Assembly: GCF_003627075.1 (NCBI RefSeq)
Contig: NZ_CP032630.1
Location: 1 to 64,000 of the forward strand
DNA from: Protaetiibacter intestinalis
GTDB taxonomy: Bacteria > Actinomycetota > Actinomycetes > Actinomycetales > Microbacteriaceae
Length of the DNA: 64,000 bases
Direction: 5' to 3'
Part shown: in pieces, positions 8,514 to 18,789 of the stretch
Position numbering within the stretch: the stretch's first letter is position 1
How the letters are laid out: every line of letters starts with the position of its first letter
Notes under the pieces: generated by a model
Told to the model about the DNA's origin: nothing
The model's database searches: none
Seen by the model: the letters and a program-made list of their open reading frames with translations, nothing else
Translations under genes and position numbers: made by a program

Positions 8514-10052
8514 TTACGCCGGTGCGCGCACGCCGCTCTCGAGCTGGTGGGCGACGGCCTCGCTCGCCTGCACGCGCATCCGCGTGCCGCCCTCCTCGTA
8601 GTGCGTCTCGACCACGCGCGCGCGGTCGTGGGCGAAGGCCACGAGGTCGCCGCGGTCGTAGGGGATGAGCAGTTCGAGCTCGACGTCGGGCGCGGGCAGG
8701 CGCCTGCCGACCTCCTCGAGCAGCTCCTCGACCCCCTCCCCCGTGCGGGCGGAGACGAAGACGCTGTCGGGCTCGAGGCCGCGCAGCAGGATGCGGCGGT
8801 CGGGGTCGACGAGGTCGGCCTTCGTGAACACGACGAGCTCGGGCACCTCGCGCGCGCCCGCGTCGCCGAGCACGTCGCGCACGGTCGCGAGCTGGGAGGC
8901 CGGGTCGGGGTGGCTGCCGTCGACGACGTGCAGCACGAGGTCGGAGGCGGCGACCTCCTCGAGCGTCGAGCGGAACGCCTCGACGAGCTGGTGCGGGAGG
9001 TTGCGCACGAAGCCGACGGTGTCGGCGATCGTGAAGACGCGCCCGTCGGGGGTGCGACTGCGGCGCACGGTCGGGTCGAGCGTCGCGAACAGGGTGTTCT
9101 CGACGAGCACGCCCGCGCGCGTGATGCGGTTGAGCAGGCTCGACTTGCCCGCGTTCGTGTAGCCGGCGATCGCGACCGCGGGCACCTGGAAGCGGTCGCG
9201 GTTGGCGCGCTTCGCCTGACGACCCGGCGCGAAGCCCTTGATCTGCTTGCGCAGCTTCGCCATCCGGGAGTGGATGCGGCGCCGGTCGAGCTCGATCTTG
9301 GTCTCACCGGGGCCACGGCTTCCCATGCCCTGGCCGCCCGCCGCCTGACCACCCGCCTGGCGCGACATCGACTCACCCCATCCGCGGAGCCTCGGCAGCA
9401 GGTACTCGAGCTGCGCGAGCTCGACCTGCGCCTTGCCCTCGCGCGACTTGGCGTGCTGGCTGAAGATGTCGAGGATGACGGCCGTGCGGTCGATGACCTT
9501 GACGCGCACGGCGTCCTCGAGCGCACGGCGCTGGCTCGGGGCGAGCTCGGTGTCGGCGACGACCGTGTCGGCGCCGAGGGCGGCGACGATGTCGGCGAGC
9601 TCCTGCACCTTGCCGCGCCCGAGGTAGGTGGCGGGGTCCGGATGCGGCCGACGCTGCAGCACGCCGTCGAGCACGACCGCGCCCGCGGTCTCGGCGAGGG
9701 CGGCGAGCTCGCGCAGCGAGTTCTCGGCGTCCTCGAGCGATTCCGAGGGCGTGTAGACGCCGATGAGCACGACGTTCTCGAGGCGCACCTGCCGGTACTC
9801 GACCTCGGTGACGTCCGCGAGCTCCGTCGAGAGCCCGCCCACGCGACGCAGCGCCGCGCGCTCCTCGCGGTCGAACTGCTCGCCGTCGCGGTCGCCGCCG
9901 TCGGCGGTGCGCACGTCCTGCAGCGCGGCGGCGCGGCCCCCGAAGACGCGGACGCCGGCGTGCGCCTCCTCGGTGGCGAGGATGCGGTCGATCCCGTCGC
10001 GGGGGGCGTCGTCGCCCGGTTCGCGCGCGGGGGTGCCTGCACTGTCGGTCAT
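8514..10052 (-). CDS. hflX: GTPase HflX
   Basis: Ribosome-associated GTPase of 512 residues; HflX splits stalled 70S ribosomes under stress. The order is an acidic N-terminal tail, the HflX N-domain (NVVLIGVY, ADTVVADTELAPSQRRALED), a Gly/Gln-rich linker before RGPGETKIELDRRRI, then the G domain: G1 AGYTNAGKSSLLN, G2 ATLDPTVRRS, G3 DTVGFVRNLP, G4 TKADLVD, G5 SARTGEG. I chose ATG 10052 (MTDSAGTPARE); the frame upstream would read through the promoter. A TAGGGT -10 box lies 10 nt upstream, so the leader is at most a few bases. Confidence 0.95.
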   Translation of the reverse strand: MTDSAGTPAREPGDDAPRDGIDRILATEEAHAGVRVFGGRAAALQDVRTADGGDRDGEQFDREERAALRRVGGLSTELADVTEVEYRQVRLENVVLIGVYTPSESLEDAENSLRELAALAETAGAVVLDGVLQRRPHPDPATYLGRGKVQELADIVAALGADTVVADTELAPSQRRALEDAVRVKVIDRTAVILDIFSQHAKSREGKAQVELAQLEYLLPRLRGWGESMSRQAGGQAAGGQGMGSRGPGETKIELDRRRIHSRMAKLRKQIKGFAPGRQAKRANRDRFQVPAVAIAGYTNAGKSSLLNRITRAGVLVENTLFATLDPTVRRSRTPDGRVFTIADTVGFVRNLPHQLVEAFRSTLEEVAASDLVLHVVDGSHPDPASQLATVRDVLGDAGAREVPELVVFTKADLVDPDRRILLRGLEPDSVFVSARTGEGVEELLEEVGRRLPAPDVELELLIPYDRGDLVAFAHDRARVVETHYEEGGTRMRVQASEAVAHQLESGVRAPA

Positions 10053-10062
10053 GATCCGGTTA

Positions 10063-10089
10063 ACCCTAGTCACTCGTTTTCGGTAGGTT
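10063..10089. promoter_or_regulatory. Divergent near-leaderless promoters, hflX / methyltransferase
   Basis: TAGGGT on the minus strand (10068-10063) serves hflX. TAGGTT on the plus strand (10084-10089) lies 6 nt before the methyltransferase ATG. Both genes are driven from a 43-bp gap. Confidence 0.55.
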
Positions 10090-10095
10090 CTCTGC

Positions 10096-10746
10096 ATGCC
10101 GCCCGAGCACTACTTCTCGACGTCGCCCGCGGGCGAGCCGGTGCTGCGCACCATCGCGGTGCGCCTCGCGGGCCGCGAGGTGCAGCTCACGACCGCGAAC
10201 GGCATCTTCAGCCCCGAGCGCATCGACACCGGCACGCAGGTGCTGCTCGCCCACACCCCCGTGCCGCCGCCCGGGGGCGACTTCCTCGACCTCGGATGCG
10301 GCTGGGGGCCGATCGCGCTGACGCTCGCCCTCGAGTCGCCGCGGGCGACCGTGTGGGCGGTCGACGTCAACGAGCGCGCCCTCGAGCTGGTGCGCCGCAA
10401 CGCCGAGACGCTCGGACTCGAGAACGTCAACGTCTGCCGCCCGGAGGATGTTCCCGCCGAGGTGCGCTTCCGCACCATCTGGTCGAACCCGCCCATCCGG
10501 GTGGGCAAGAACGAGCTGCACGCGATGCTCTCGCACTGGCTGCCGCGCCTCGACCTCGGCTCGGATGCGTGGCTCGTGGTGCAGCGCAACCTCGGCTCCG
10601 ACTCGCTGCACCGCTGGCTGCAGGCGGAACTGCCCGCCGACTTCACCGTGCTCCGCGCCGCCACCAGCAAGGGCTACCGCGTGCTGCGGGTGCGCCACCG
10701 CTCCGGCACGGGCCTCACCGAGCCGATCGCGGTCATCCCGGAGTAG
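10096..10746 (+). CDS. RsmC-like class I SAM-dependent methyltransferase
   Basis: A 216-residue Rossmann-fold methyltransferase. SAM-binding motif I is DLGCGWGPIA (about 70-79), motif II VWAVDVNERAL, and the catalytic NPPIRVGK motif (about 135) is that of N2-guanine rRNA methyltransferases such as RsmC. The protein is about the length of the catalytic half of E. coli RsmC, as in other Gram-positive homologues. The exact substrate cannot be read from the sequence; 16S rRNA guanine is the best guess. ATG 10096 follows a TAGGTT -10 box by 6 nt, so the mRNA is probably leaderless. Confidence 0.8.
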   Translation: MPPEHYFSTSPAGEPVLRTIAVRLAGREVQLTTANGIFSPERIDTGTQVLLAHTPVPPPGGDFLDLGCGWGPIALTLALESPRATVWAVDVNERALELVRRNAETLGLENVNVCRPEDVPAEVRFRTIWSNPPIRVGKNELHAMLSHWLPRLDLGSDAWLVVQRNLGSDSLHRWLQAELPADFTVLRAATSKGYRVLRVRHRSGTGLTEPIAVIPE

Positions 10747-10757
10747 GCGCCCGCCCG

Positions 10758-11045
10758 CGGGTTGGGTGCCGCGCGCAGCGCCCCCTCCCGCGGTTTGACT
10801 ACCGCGCGGAGCGCCCCCTCCCGCGGGTTGAGTGGCCCGGCGCAGCATCCCCCTCCGCGGGTTGAGTAGCCCGCGCAGCGGGCGTATCGAAACCCGTGCA
10901 GACGTGGGCATTCGGGGCCTCACCGAGCGAAGGCGCCCCATCGAGGGGCGCCTTCGCTGGTTTCGATACACCGCCTTCGGCGGCACTCAACCAGCGGGAG
11001 GGGTGACGCCCGGCGCGCGGCACTCAACCAGCGGGTGGGGTGACG
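10758..11045. repeat. Composite block of Microbacteriaceae intergenic repeats
   Basis: This gap has no gene. Four partial or full copies of a unit with core CGCGGGTTGAGTNGCCCGCG run head to tail from 10758 to 10895 (starting near 10758, 10789, 10821 and 10855), separated by CGCAGC(G/A)YCCCCTC-like tails. The last copy is complete and ends in GTATCGAAACC. After a terminator hairpin, an inverted full copy (GGTTTCGATACACCGCC ... CACTCAACCAGCGGG, 10959-10999) and a shorter copy (11020-11037) face the other way. A related copy lies at 39524-39567. I know this family as frequent between genes in Microbacteriaceae. Its function is unknown; each unit can form a short hairpin. Confidence 0.85.
10926..10958. 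terminator. Long hairpin inside the repeat block
   Basis: AGCGAAGGCGCCCC (10926-10939), a 5-nt loop, and its perfect complement (10945-10958) form a 14-bp stem. It lies downstream of dapF (minus strand) and of the methyltransferase (plus strand), so it may serve both. There is no T-run, as is usual in actinobacteria. Confidence 0.7.
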
Positions 11046-11909
11046 CTACAGCGCGACGACGCCGTCGAAGACGAGTTCGGCGGGACCGCTGAGGAACACG
11101 TGGTCGCCCTCGACGCGCACCCCCACCTCGCCGCCCGGCACACGCACGCGCCAGGCATCGGGCGCACCGTCGCCCGCCCAGGAGCGGGTGGCGAGGGCCG
11201 CGGCCGCGGCACCGGTGCCGCAGGAGAGCGTCTCGCCGCTGCCGCGTTCGTGCACGCGCATCCGGATGCGGCCGACGCCGCCCGAGATGAGCGGCTCGGC
11301 GGGCACCACGAACTCGACGTTGGCGCCGTCGGGCGGGGTCGGGGTCACGACGGGCGCCTCCCCGAGGTCGAGGGCGTCGAGTTCGGCGTCGTCGGCGAGG
11401 GCGACGACGACGTGGGGGTTGCCGACGCCGACGGCGAGGCCGGGCCGGTCGACGGCGAGCCGGCGCGCGGCGACTATGGCCTCGCCCGCGACGAGGTACG
11501 GCCCGAGGTCGACCTCGAAGCCGTCGGGTGTGCGGGTGAGCTGCCGCACGCCGCCGCGCGTGCCGATCGCGACGGTCTCGCCGACGCCCAGTTCGAGCAG
11601 GCCCTCGGAGAGCAGGTAGGCGCCGTAGACGCGGATGCCGTTGCCGCACATCTCGGCCGGGCTGCCGTCGGCGTTGTGGTAGTCCATGAACCACTCGGCG
11701 TCCGGATCCTCCGCGAGCACCGCGGTGCCCTCCGGGAGCGCCGAGGAACGCACCGCACGGATGACGCCGTCGCCGCCGACCCCGAAGTGGCGGTCGGCGA
11801 GCGCGGCGAGCTGCGCCGCGTCCAGCTCGAGCTCGCCGTCGGGGTCGGCGAACAGCACGAAGTCGTTTCCGGTGCCGTGACCCTTGGTGAAGGCGATGTC
11901 GATGCTCAC
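11046..11909 (-). CDS. dapF: Diaminopimelate epimerase
   Basis: Cofactor-independent racemase of 287 residues that converts LL-DAP to meso-DAP for lysine and peptidoglycan synthesis. The two catalytic cysteines are Cys88 in AEMCGNGIR and Cys230 in [10 protein letters not shown]. The N-terminus has the usual [12 protein letters not shown]. The start is GTG at 11909, with TAGCAT 6 nt before it and no Shine-Dalgarno sequence. dapA and dapB also lie in this window but in separate transcription units. Confidence 0.97.
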   Translation of the reverse strand: MSIDIAFTKGHGTGNDFVLFADPDGELELDAAQLAALADRHFGVGGDGVIRAVRSSALPEGTAVLAEDPDAEWFMDYHNADGSPAEMCGNGIRVYGAYLLSEGLLELGVGETVAIGTRGGVRQLTRTPDGFEVDLGPYLVAGEAIVAARRLAVDRPGLAVGVGNPHVVVALADDAELDALDLGEAPVVTPTPPDGANVEFVVPAEPLISGGVGRIRMRVHERGSGETLSCGTGAAAAALATRSWAGDGAPDAWRVRVPGGEVGVRVEGDHVFLSGPAELVFDGVVAL

Positions 11910-11943
11910 CGCTCGATGCTAGTCCGGGTGGTGGCCGCCGCAC

Positions 11944-12840
11944 TCACGGGAGGGCGCTGAAGGTGATCGACGGGTTCACGAAGCTCAGGTTCGGGTCGTT
12001 GTCGGTCCACGTGTTGGTGTGGAAGGCGTAGCAGCCGACCCCCGCATTGAGCGGGTTGACCACGGTGACCTGACGCGTCACCGTGATCGACCAATGACTG
12101 CCCACCGTGCCGTCGAACGAGACCATCGCCGACGGCGGAAGGTCGAGCAGGGGCGTCGCGATGTCGATGAAATAGCAGAAGATGCTCACCGCCCTGTTCG
12201 GTGCGCTGAGATCCACCGACATGCGTTCCACCGTCAGCGTCAGCGCATAGCTGCCCGGCTCGATGGAGGCCGCCGGGACGAACAGTTCCACGCGCGAGGT
12301 GTGGGTGGTCGGATTGGTCGCGGTCTGCGCGAAGTAGACACCCTGCAGGGCGTCGGCCTGGGCGTAGGCGACGATGGCGTTCGAGCCCGCCGGGCCCACC
12401 GGGCCCGCCGGCCCGTCGAGACCGTCGGCACCCGCCGCTCCGGTGGCGCCCGCCGCTCCGGTGGCGCCGGTGGCTCCTGTGGCTCCCGTCGGCCCGGTCG
12501 CGCCGGTTGCCCCGACGGCGCCATCGAGTCCCGCCGCACCGTCCCGACCGTCGGAACCGTCGCGACCGTCGGAACCGTCGCGACCGTCGGAACCGTCGCG
12601 ACCGTCGCGACCAGCCGCACCGTCGCGACCGTCGGAGCCGTCCCGACCGTCGGAGCCGTCGGAGCCGTCCCTGCCGTCGCCCCCGTCCGCACCGTCGCTG
12701 CCGACGACGCCCGGCGTCGTCGATCCGGCGGGCACGGGTGAGATCACCGCCCCGATGCCGAGAGACAGCACGACAGCGGCGACGACGCCGATGGCGACGC
12801 TCGTGAGCGCCGCGGGCCACGGCGACGGGTGAGCAGACAT
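11944..12840 (-). CDS. Membrane-anchored collagen-like (Gly-X-Y) protein
   Basis: A 298-residue protein. Residues 11-35 form one hydrophobic signal-anchor. About 35 uninterrupted Gly-X-Y triplets follow (about 47-152) in two blocks: a charged GRD/GSD/GAD block (47-106) and a GAT/GAA block (107-152). A C-terminal domain (153-298) with two Cys (IFCYFID, VGCYAFH) and beta-type sequence matches no family I know. Gly-X-Y tracts of this kind form collagen triple helices on bacterial surfaces, so a trimeric stalk carrying a C-terminal head is the simplest model. I chose ATG 12840 because AAGGAG lies 8 nt upstream; the in-frame ATG at 12870 has none. Divergent from a two-HTH regulator. Confidence 0.85.
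   Translation of the reverse strand: MSAHPSPWPAALTSVAIGVVAAVVLSLGIGAVISPVPAGSTTPGVVGSDGADGGDGRDGSDGSDGRDGSDGRDGAAGRDGRDGSDGRDGSDGRDGSDGRDGAAGLDGAVGATGATGPTGATGATGATGAAGATGAAGADGLDGPAGPVGPAGSNAIVAYAQADALQGVYFAQTATNPTTHTSRVELFVPAASIEPGSYALTLTVERMSVDLSAPNRAVSIFCYFIDIATPLLDLPPSAMVSFDGTVGSHWSITVTRQVTVVNPLNAGVGCYAFHTNTWTDNDPNLSFVNPSITFSALP
12547..12600 (-). repeat. Three perfect 18-bp tandem repeats in the collagen gene
   Basis: ACCGTCGGAACCGTCGCG occurs three times in a row (12547-12564, 12565-12582, 12583-12600) and decays into similar copies up to about 12690. Each unit encodes two Gly-X-Y triplets, so gain or loss of a unit would keep the frame and change stalk length. Confidence 0.85.
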
Positions 12841-12912
12841 GACGGGCTCCTTCGACGGGTTCTCCGACATTGTGGTGGACAGAAACGGCCAGAATCCTGT
12901 CTCATTGCAGAC

Positions 12913-13908
12913 ATGTCACAAATCGGTCATGCGGAGCCGCATCCGCCCCTCGCGCACGCCTCGCTCGAACTGCTCGCGATGGCGCTGCGTGCGCGCCCCA
13001 CCACCGTGACCGAGCTCGCGATCCTCGCGCGGGCGACCCCCGCCGAGCTTCGCGACCGGCTCGCCGTCCTCGTCGAACTCGACCTCCTCGCGCTCCGCGG
13101 CGACGACATCGGATACCGCCCACCCGCGCAGACCGTCGCCGCACTCAGCGCCCGCGTCCTCGGGGATGCCGCACACGCGCTGACGACGAGCCTCGCCGAG
13201 GTCGACACGCTGCTGACCGCCCTGCCCGGGCTCATCACGAGCGACCTCGTCGGCTCCCCGGACGGCACCGGCGGCGGCAGGGAGCTCTTCCACGGCCCCG
13301 GCGCCGCCCACGACCTCTGGCGCAGCCTGATCCTGCAGCAGCACGAGCGGCGCTCGGCGTGCATGATGCCGGATGCCCGCCCCGTGCTCGTCCCCGACTC
13401 CCCGCTCAGCGACGCATGGCGCGACACGCTCGGCGAGGCCGAGATGCAGGTGCGCGCCATCCTCTCGCTCGCCGACATGACCCGACCGGAGTCGCGACCC
13501 ATGCTCGAGGCGGCCCGCGCATCCGGCGTCGAGTTCCGCGCCATGCGCACGCCGCCGAGCTGGTTCTGGCTCACCGACGAGGCGGTGGGGCTCCCCCTGC
13601 GCTGGGGCGACCCGTGGCCCACGAGCGCCCTCCTGCTGCGCGACGAAGCCGTCGTGTCGCTCATGCAGGGGCTGTACGACACGTGGTGGGCCCAGGCGGC
13701 GACGCTCGCACCCACCGCGCACCCGTGGGATGCGGTCCTCGCGCTCATGGTCGACGGGGCGACCCTGGAGGCGGCGTCCCACGCGGTCGGGATCTCCTCC
13801 CGTACGGGCCGCCGACGCATCGAGGCCGCCATGGACCACTACGGCGTCGTGGGCGCGGTCGCCCTCGGGGCCGCGTGGCAGCGGGAGCGCGCCCTCAGCG
13901 CGAGCTGA
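12913..13908 (+). CDS. Transcriptional regulator with TrmB-like and LuxR-like HTH ends
   Basis: A 331-residue protein. The N-terminal 70 residues look like a TrmB-type winged helix ([38 protein letters not shown]). The middle resembles the effector part of similar actinobacterial regulators. The C-terminus (about 275-331, [31 protein letters not shown]) is a LuxR-like helix-turn-helix. I chose ATG 12913; upstream in-frame codons have no Shine-Dalgarno sequence. It is divergent from the collagen-like gene across 72 bp that contain a weak dyad (GACAG ... CTGTC), so it may control that gene. Its 3' end overlaps the convergent miaA stop by 14 nt. Confidence 0.7.
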   Translation: MSQIGHAEPHPPLAHASLELLAMALRARPTTVTELAILARATPAELRDRLAVLVELDLLALRGDDIGYRPPAQTVAALSARVLGDAAHALTTSLAEVDTLLTALPGLITSDLVGSPDGTGGGRELFHGPGAAHDLWRSLILQQHERRSACMMPDARPVLVPDSPLSDAWRDTLGEAEMQVRAILSLADMTRPESRPMLEAARASGVEFRAMRTPPSWFWLTDEAVGLPLRWGDPWPTSALLLRDEAVVSLMQGLYDTWWAQAATLAPTAHPWDAVLALMVDGATLEAASHAVGISSRTGRRRIEAAMDHYGVVGAVALGAAWQRERALSAS

Positions 13909-14809
13909 CCGCGTCGAGCGCCGCGTCGGCACGCGCGGGATCGTCGGCGTCGAGCCACACCGTCTCGCGGGAGCGCCCGAACCACGACACCTGCCGCCGC
14001 GCATAGCGACGGGTGAGCGCCTGCGTCTCCGCGATCGCCGCGGCTTCGACGAGTTCGCCGTCGAGCCGGCGCAGCGCCTGCGCGTAGCCGATCGCCCGCG
14101 ACGCGGTCGTGCCGAGTCCGGCGGGGCGCAGGCGCGCGACCTCGTCCAGGAGACCGTCGCGCCACATCCGCTCGACCCGTGCGTCGAGGCGCGGCACGAG
14201 CCGCTCGCGCGCGAGGCGCAGGCCGATCGTCACGGTCGGGCGCCAAGTGCCCGACTCCTCCGGAAGTCCCGCACCGAAGGGTTCGCCCGTGAGCTCGATC
14301 ACCTCGAGCGCCCGCACGATGCGGCGGCCGTTGTGGGGGCCGATGGCGGCGGCGGCCTGGGGGTCGCGCATCCGCAGCCGCTCGAACAGCGCCCCCGGTC
14401 CGTGCGACGTCAGCTCGTCCTCGAGACGTACCCGGATGGCGTCGTCCGTGCCGGGAAAGCGGAAGTCGTAGACGACGCTCGAGACGTAGAGCCCGCTGCC
14501 GCCCACCAGGATCGGCACCGCTCCGCGCTCGAGGATCTCGTCGATGACCGCCCGCGCCTCGGTCTGGTAGCGCGCAACGCTCGCCTCCTCGGCCGGCTCG
14601 AGCACGTCGAGCAGGTGGTGCGGGATGCCGCGGCGCTCAGCGAGCGGCAGCTTCGCGGTGCCGATGTCCATGCCGCGGTACAGCTGCATGGCGTCCGCGT
14701 TGACGATCTCGGCGGGGGTTCCGGATGCGCTGAGCCGCTCGGCGAGGTCGAGCGACAGCTCCGACTTGCCGGTGCCCGTCGCGCCGACGACGGCGACGAG
14801 CCCGGTCAC
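13895..14809 (-). CDS. miaA: tRNA dimethylallyltransferase
   Basis: Transfers a dimethylallyl group to A37 of tRNAs that read UNN codons; MiaB then thiomethylates the product. The 304-residue protein has the P-loop GATGTGKSE at about 9-17, [31 protein letters not shown] and the tRNA-binding [14 protein letters not shown]. The start is GTG at 14809, overlapping the miaB stop as GTGA. The enzyme is therefore made together with its pathway partner. Confidence 0.96.
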   Translation of the reverse strand: MTGLVAVVGATGTGKSELSLDLAERLSASGTPAEIVNADAMQLYRGMDIGTAKLPLAERRGIPHHLLDVLEPAEEASVARYQTEARAVIDEILERGAVPILVGGSGLYVSSVVYDFRFPGTDDAIRVRLEDELTSHGPGALFERLRMRDPQAAAAIGPHNGRRIVRALEVIELTGEPFGAGLPEESGTWRPTVTIGLRLARERLVPRLDARVERMWRDGLLDEVARLRPAGLGTTASRAIGYAQALRRLDGELVEAAAIAETQALTRRYARRQVSWFGRSRETVWLDADDPARADAALDAVSSR

Positions 14810-16317
14810 GCGGGACGCAGTCCCGGCAGCCCGAGGTTGACCGCGCGGGCGCCACCGGCGGTCGGCGCCGGCACGGCGCACGATTCGGCCTCCGCGCGGT
14901 CCCACGCATCGCCCGCACGCGTGCGGCGGATCGGCAGGGTCTCGCCCGCGGGCGCGGCGATGAGGAAGTGCGGAGTCGCACGCGTGACGACGACGCTCAC
15001 GACGTCGCCGGGCCGCGGCACCGCACCGCCCTCCGGCACGTCGAAGTGCACGAGCCGGTTGTCCTCCGCGCGCCCGGAGAGCCGGCGGGTCTCGTCGTCG
15101 CGACGGCCCTCGCCGCTCGCGACGAGCACCTCGACCGGGGTGCCGACGAGCTTCCGCGCCTCCTCGCCCGAGACGCGCTCCTGCAGCGCGATGAGGCGCT
15201 CGTAGCGCTCCTGCACGACCGCCTTGGGCAGCTGATCGGGCAGCGTGGCCGCGGGGGTGCCGGGGCGGATCGAGTACTGGAAGGTGAAGGCGGAGGCGAA
15301 GCGGGCCTGCTCCACGACCCGCAGGGTCTCGGCGAAGTCCTCCTCGGTCTCGCCCGGGAACCCGACGATGATGTCGGTCGAGATCGCGGCGTGCGGGATG
15401 CGGTCGCGCACCCGGTCGAGGATGCCGAGGAACCGCTCCGAGCGGTAGGAGCGCCGCATGGCCTTGAGGATGCGGTCGGAGCCGGACTGCAGCGGCATGT
15501 GCAGCTGCGGCATGACGTTCGCGGTCTCGGCCATGGCGTCGATGACGTCGTCGGTGAAGGCGGCCGGGTGGGGGCTCGTGAAGCGCACGCGCTCGAGGCC
15601 CTCGATCTCGCCCGCCGCACGCAGCAGCTTGCCGAAGGCCTGCCGATCGCCGAACTCGACGCCGTAGGAGTTGACGTTCTGGCCGAGCAGCGTCACCTCG
15701 ATGGCTCCGTCTGCGACGAGCGCCTCGATCTCGGCGAGGATCTCGCCCGGTCGGCGGTCCTTCTCCTTGCCGCGCAGCGACGGCACGATGCAGAAGGTGC
15801 AGGTGTTGTTGCAGCCGACCGAGATCGACACCCAGCCCGAGTAGGTGTTCTCGCGACGGGTCGGCAGGGTCGAGGGGAACACCTCGAGCGCCTCGAGGAT
15901 CTCGAGCTGCGCCTCGCCGTTGTGGCGCGCGCGCTCGAGCAGCGCGGGGAGGGAGCCCATGTTGTGGGTGCCGAACACGACGTCGACCCAGGGCGCCTTC
16001 TCGAGGATGACGTTCTTGTCCTTCTGGGCGAGGCAGCCGCCGACGGCGATCTGCATGCCCTCGTGGCTGCGCTTGGCGCTCGCGAGGTGTCCGAGGGTGC
16101 CGTAGAGCTTGTTGTCGGCGTTCTCGCGCACGGCGCAGGTGTTGATGACGACGACGTCGGCCTCGCCGTCGGTGGCGCGCACGTAGCCCGCCGACTCGAG
16201 CGAGCCGGACAGCCGCTCCGAGTCGTGCACGTTCATCTGGCAGCCGAAGGTGCGCACCTCGTAGGTGCGCGGGGCATCCTGCGACCGGGTTGCGTGGTCG
16301 GCGTCGAGCAGCGTCAT
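14806..16317 (-). CDS. miaB: tRNA-2-methylthio-N6-dimethylallyladenosine synthase
   Basis: Radical-SAM methylthiotransferase of 503 residues. The N-terminal UPF0004 domain holds Cys26 (FGCQMN), Cys61 (NTCAVRE) and Cys95 (GGCLAQ) for the auxiliary cluster. The radical-SAM cluster ligands are Cys169, Cys173 and Cys176 in [13 protein letters not shown] domain follows (about 385-455, including [13 protein letters not shown]). The last 40 residues are an extra tail. TAGACT at 16332-16327 lies 9 nt before the ATG, which implies a leader of two or three bases. Confidence 0.96.
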   Translation of the reverse strand: MTLLDADHATRSQDAPRTYEVRTFGCQMNVHDSERLSGSLESAGYVRATDGEADVVVINTCAVRENADNKLYGTLGHLASAKRSHEGMQIAVGGCLAQKDKNVILEKAPWVDVVFGTHNMGSLPALLERARHNGEAQLEILEALEVFPSTLPTRRENTYSGWVSISVGCNNTCTFCIVPSLRGKEKDRRPGEILAEIEALVADGAIEVTLLGQNVNSYGVEFGDRQAFGKLLRAAGEIEGLERVRFTSPHPAAFTDDVIDAMAETANVMPQLHMPLQSGSDRILKAMRRSYRSERFLGILDRVRDRIPHAAISTDIIVGFPGETEEDFAETLRVVEQARFASAFTFQYSIRPGTPAATLPDQLPKAVVQERYERLIALQERVSGEEARKLVGTPVEVLVASGEGRRDDETRRLSGRAEDNRLVHFDVPEGGAVPRPGDVVSVVVTRATPHFLIAAPAGETLPIRRTRAGDAWDRAEAESCAVPAPTAGGARAVNLGLPGLRPA

Positions 16318-16332
16318 GGTGCCGACAGTCTA

Positions 16333-16368
16333 CGTCGGCACCGTCCGGCGATCCGGACGGTGCCGACG
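16333..16368 (-). terminator. Terminator of the lipoprotein gene
   Basis: CGTCGGCACCGTCCGG (16333-16348), loop CGAT, and the perfect complement (16353-16368) give a 16-bp stem just after the lipoprotein stop. It directly abuts the miaB -10 box. Confidence 0.85.
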
Positions 16369-16373
16369 GTGGA

Positions 16374-16820
16374 TCAGTCGCGCGTGAGCGTGAGCGTGAA
16401 GCTTCCGCCCGTGTAGCTGCCCTGCGTCTCGATCGGCTGATCGAGGCCGAGGAACGCGCCCGTGAGCTCGACGGGCCCGTCGGAGAACTCGATGTGCACG
16501 GTGAGCGTGCCGCCCGACTCGGACCAGGTGTCGGTGCCGTCGTCGAAGGAGTTGCCGTCGTAGGTGAGCCCCACCGTGCCGTCCTCCTGGAACTCGAGCG
16601 TCCAGGTGTCGCCGTCCGAGTCGGTGCCCGACCACGTGGTGCCGACGAGCTCCGATTCGCCGCCGTCGTCCGAGCCGCCGTTCGTGCCGGTGTCGGTGCC
16701 ACCGCCGCCCGTGGGGAGCGAGGGGATGAGACTGCAGCCGGCGAGGGCGACGGCGAGCAGCAGGGTCGCCAGGAGGGCGACGAGCGAACGGGAACGCGGG
16801 GAGGTCGTGGTGGTGGTCAT
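16374..16820 (-). CDS. Small secreted lipoprotein
   Basis: A 148-residue protein. The signal peptide ([17 protein letters not shown]) ends in a lipobox, with the lipidated Cys at about 29. A Gly/Ser/Thr/Asp linker leads to a domain of about 90 residues: [18 protein letters not shown] ... [10 protein letters not shown] ... [11 protein letters not shown]. The repeated beta-strand pattern resembles small lipocalin-like domains that report on the cell surface, but I know no function. ATG 16820 has TAGTCT 7 nt before it, so it is probably leaderless. Confidence 0.75.
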   Translation of the reverse strand: MTTTTTSPRSRSLVALLATLLLAVALAGCSLIPSLPTGGGGTDTGTNGGSDDGGESELVGTTWSGTDSDGDTWTLEFQEDGTVGLTYDGNSFDDGTDTWSESGGTLTVHIEFSDGPVELTGAFLGLDQPIETQGSYTGGSFTLTLTRD

Positions 16821-16830
16821 GACGGGGAGA

Positions 16831-17442
16831 CTAGCTGAACCGCACGGTCGAGGTGCCGGCCCGCGCCGCACGGTCGCGCGGAAGCGCGTGCTCGACCGCC
16901 GCACGGACCGTGCTGCCCGAGTAGCCGCGCCGGGCGAGGTAGCCGCTCAGCCGACGCGCCGCCGTGTCGTGGTCGAGCCCGCCCAGCTGGGCGGCGCGCT
17001 TGCGCGCCGCCTCGTGTGCCCGGGCGAGCTCGTCGCCGCTGTCGACGAGTTCGAGCGCGTACTCGATCGCCGCCGGCGCGAACAGCCGACGCGCGAGCTC
17101 GGCCGCGATCGCGGTGCGGCCGAGGCCCTTGCGCTCCTGCAGGCTCGCGACGAGCGTCTGAGCGAGGGCGGCGTCGTCGAGCAGCCCGACGCGCGCCAGC
17201 CGATCGCACTCGCGCGCGATGCCCTCGTCGTCGACTCCCCCGTCGCGCAGCACGCGCTCGAGCTCGCGACGCGACAGGGACCGTCGCCCGAGGGCCTTCA
17301 TCGAGATCCGCTCGGTCTCGGCGTCGGTCAACCGTGCACAGGAGTCGTCCACGTCGTCGCCCCACGCGTCGTTCCAGGCGGGCTCACCGGACGCCCCGAA
17401 CAGGTAGCTCACGGGCGCGAGGCGGTCGTCGGTGTCGGCCAT
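16831..17442 (-). CDS. recX: Regulatory protein RecX
   Basis: A 203-residue RecX protein that binds RecA filaments and limits their activity. The first 35 residues are a variable tail. The three-helix repeats follow: [24 protein letters not shown] (from about 39), [13 protein letters not shown], and [19 protein letters not shown] near the end. ATG 17442 is preceded by GGAGG. It lies 13 nt after the recA stop and shares recA's SOS promoter. Confidence 0.93.
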   Translation of the reverse strand: MADTDDRLAPVSYLFGASGEPAWNDAWGDDVDDSCARLTDAETERISMKALGRRSLSRRELERVLRDGGVDDEGIARECDRLARVGLLDDAALAQTLVASLQERKGLGRTAIAAELARRLFAPAAIEYALELVDSGDELARAHEAARKRAAQLGGLDHDTAARRLSGYLARRGYSGSTVRAAVEHALPRDRAARAGTSTVRFS

Positions 17443-17455
17443 CGGAACCTCCGGT

Positions 17456-18529
<1,074 letters not shown>

Positions 18530-18731
18530 GTGCCCGGTCTCCTTCTGTGTCGTGTTCCATGCGCCCATCGGCTGCCGTCCCTGCGCGAACCGGTGGTGCA
18601 GGGTTCGCGCCCTTGCGACAGGGCTGTCGTCTCCGGGGAGGACAGCGGCGACGTTACGCCCGCCGTCCGACATCGCGGTCGGTCGAGGGGCGGAACTGTC
18701 GACGATTGCCCTTCGACGGATCCTGTGGAGG

Positions 18732-18760
18732 AGACTATCCGGATTCGAACCGATGTTCGA
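18732..18760 (-). promoter_or_regulatory. recA promoter with a perfect SOS box
   Basis: TCGAACCGATGTTCGA at 18745-18760 matches the actinobacterial LexA consensus at every specified base. TAGTCT (18737-18732 on the minus strand) is a -10 lying 17 nt from a TCGAAC that serves as -35 and is part of the box. Confidence 0.9.
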
Positions 18761-18789
18761 GAACGACGCGGCGTGTCGCGCGCCGGAAC

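Noticed and set aside
10758..11045. Repeat block considered as an insertion sequence remnant or attachment site
   Set aside because: No transposase frame, no target duplication, and the unit recurs at 39524 without any mobile gene.
12547..12690. Short regularly spaced repeats, considered as a CRISPR array
   Set aside because: No unique spacers; the repeats are in frame and encode Gly-X-Y triplets.
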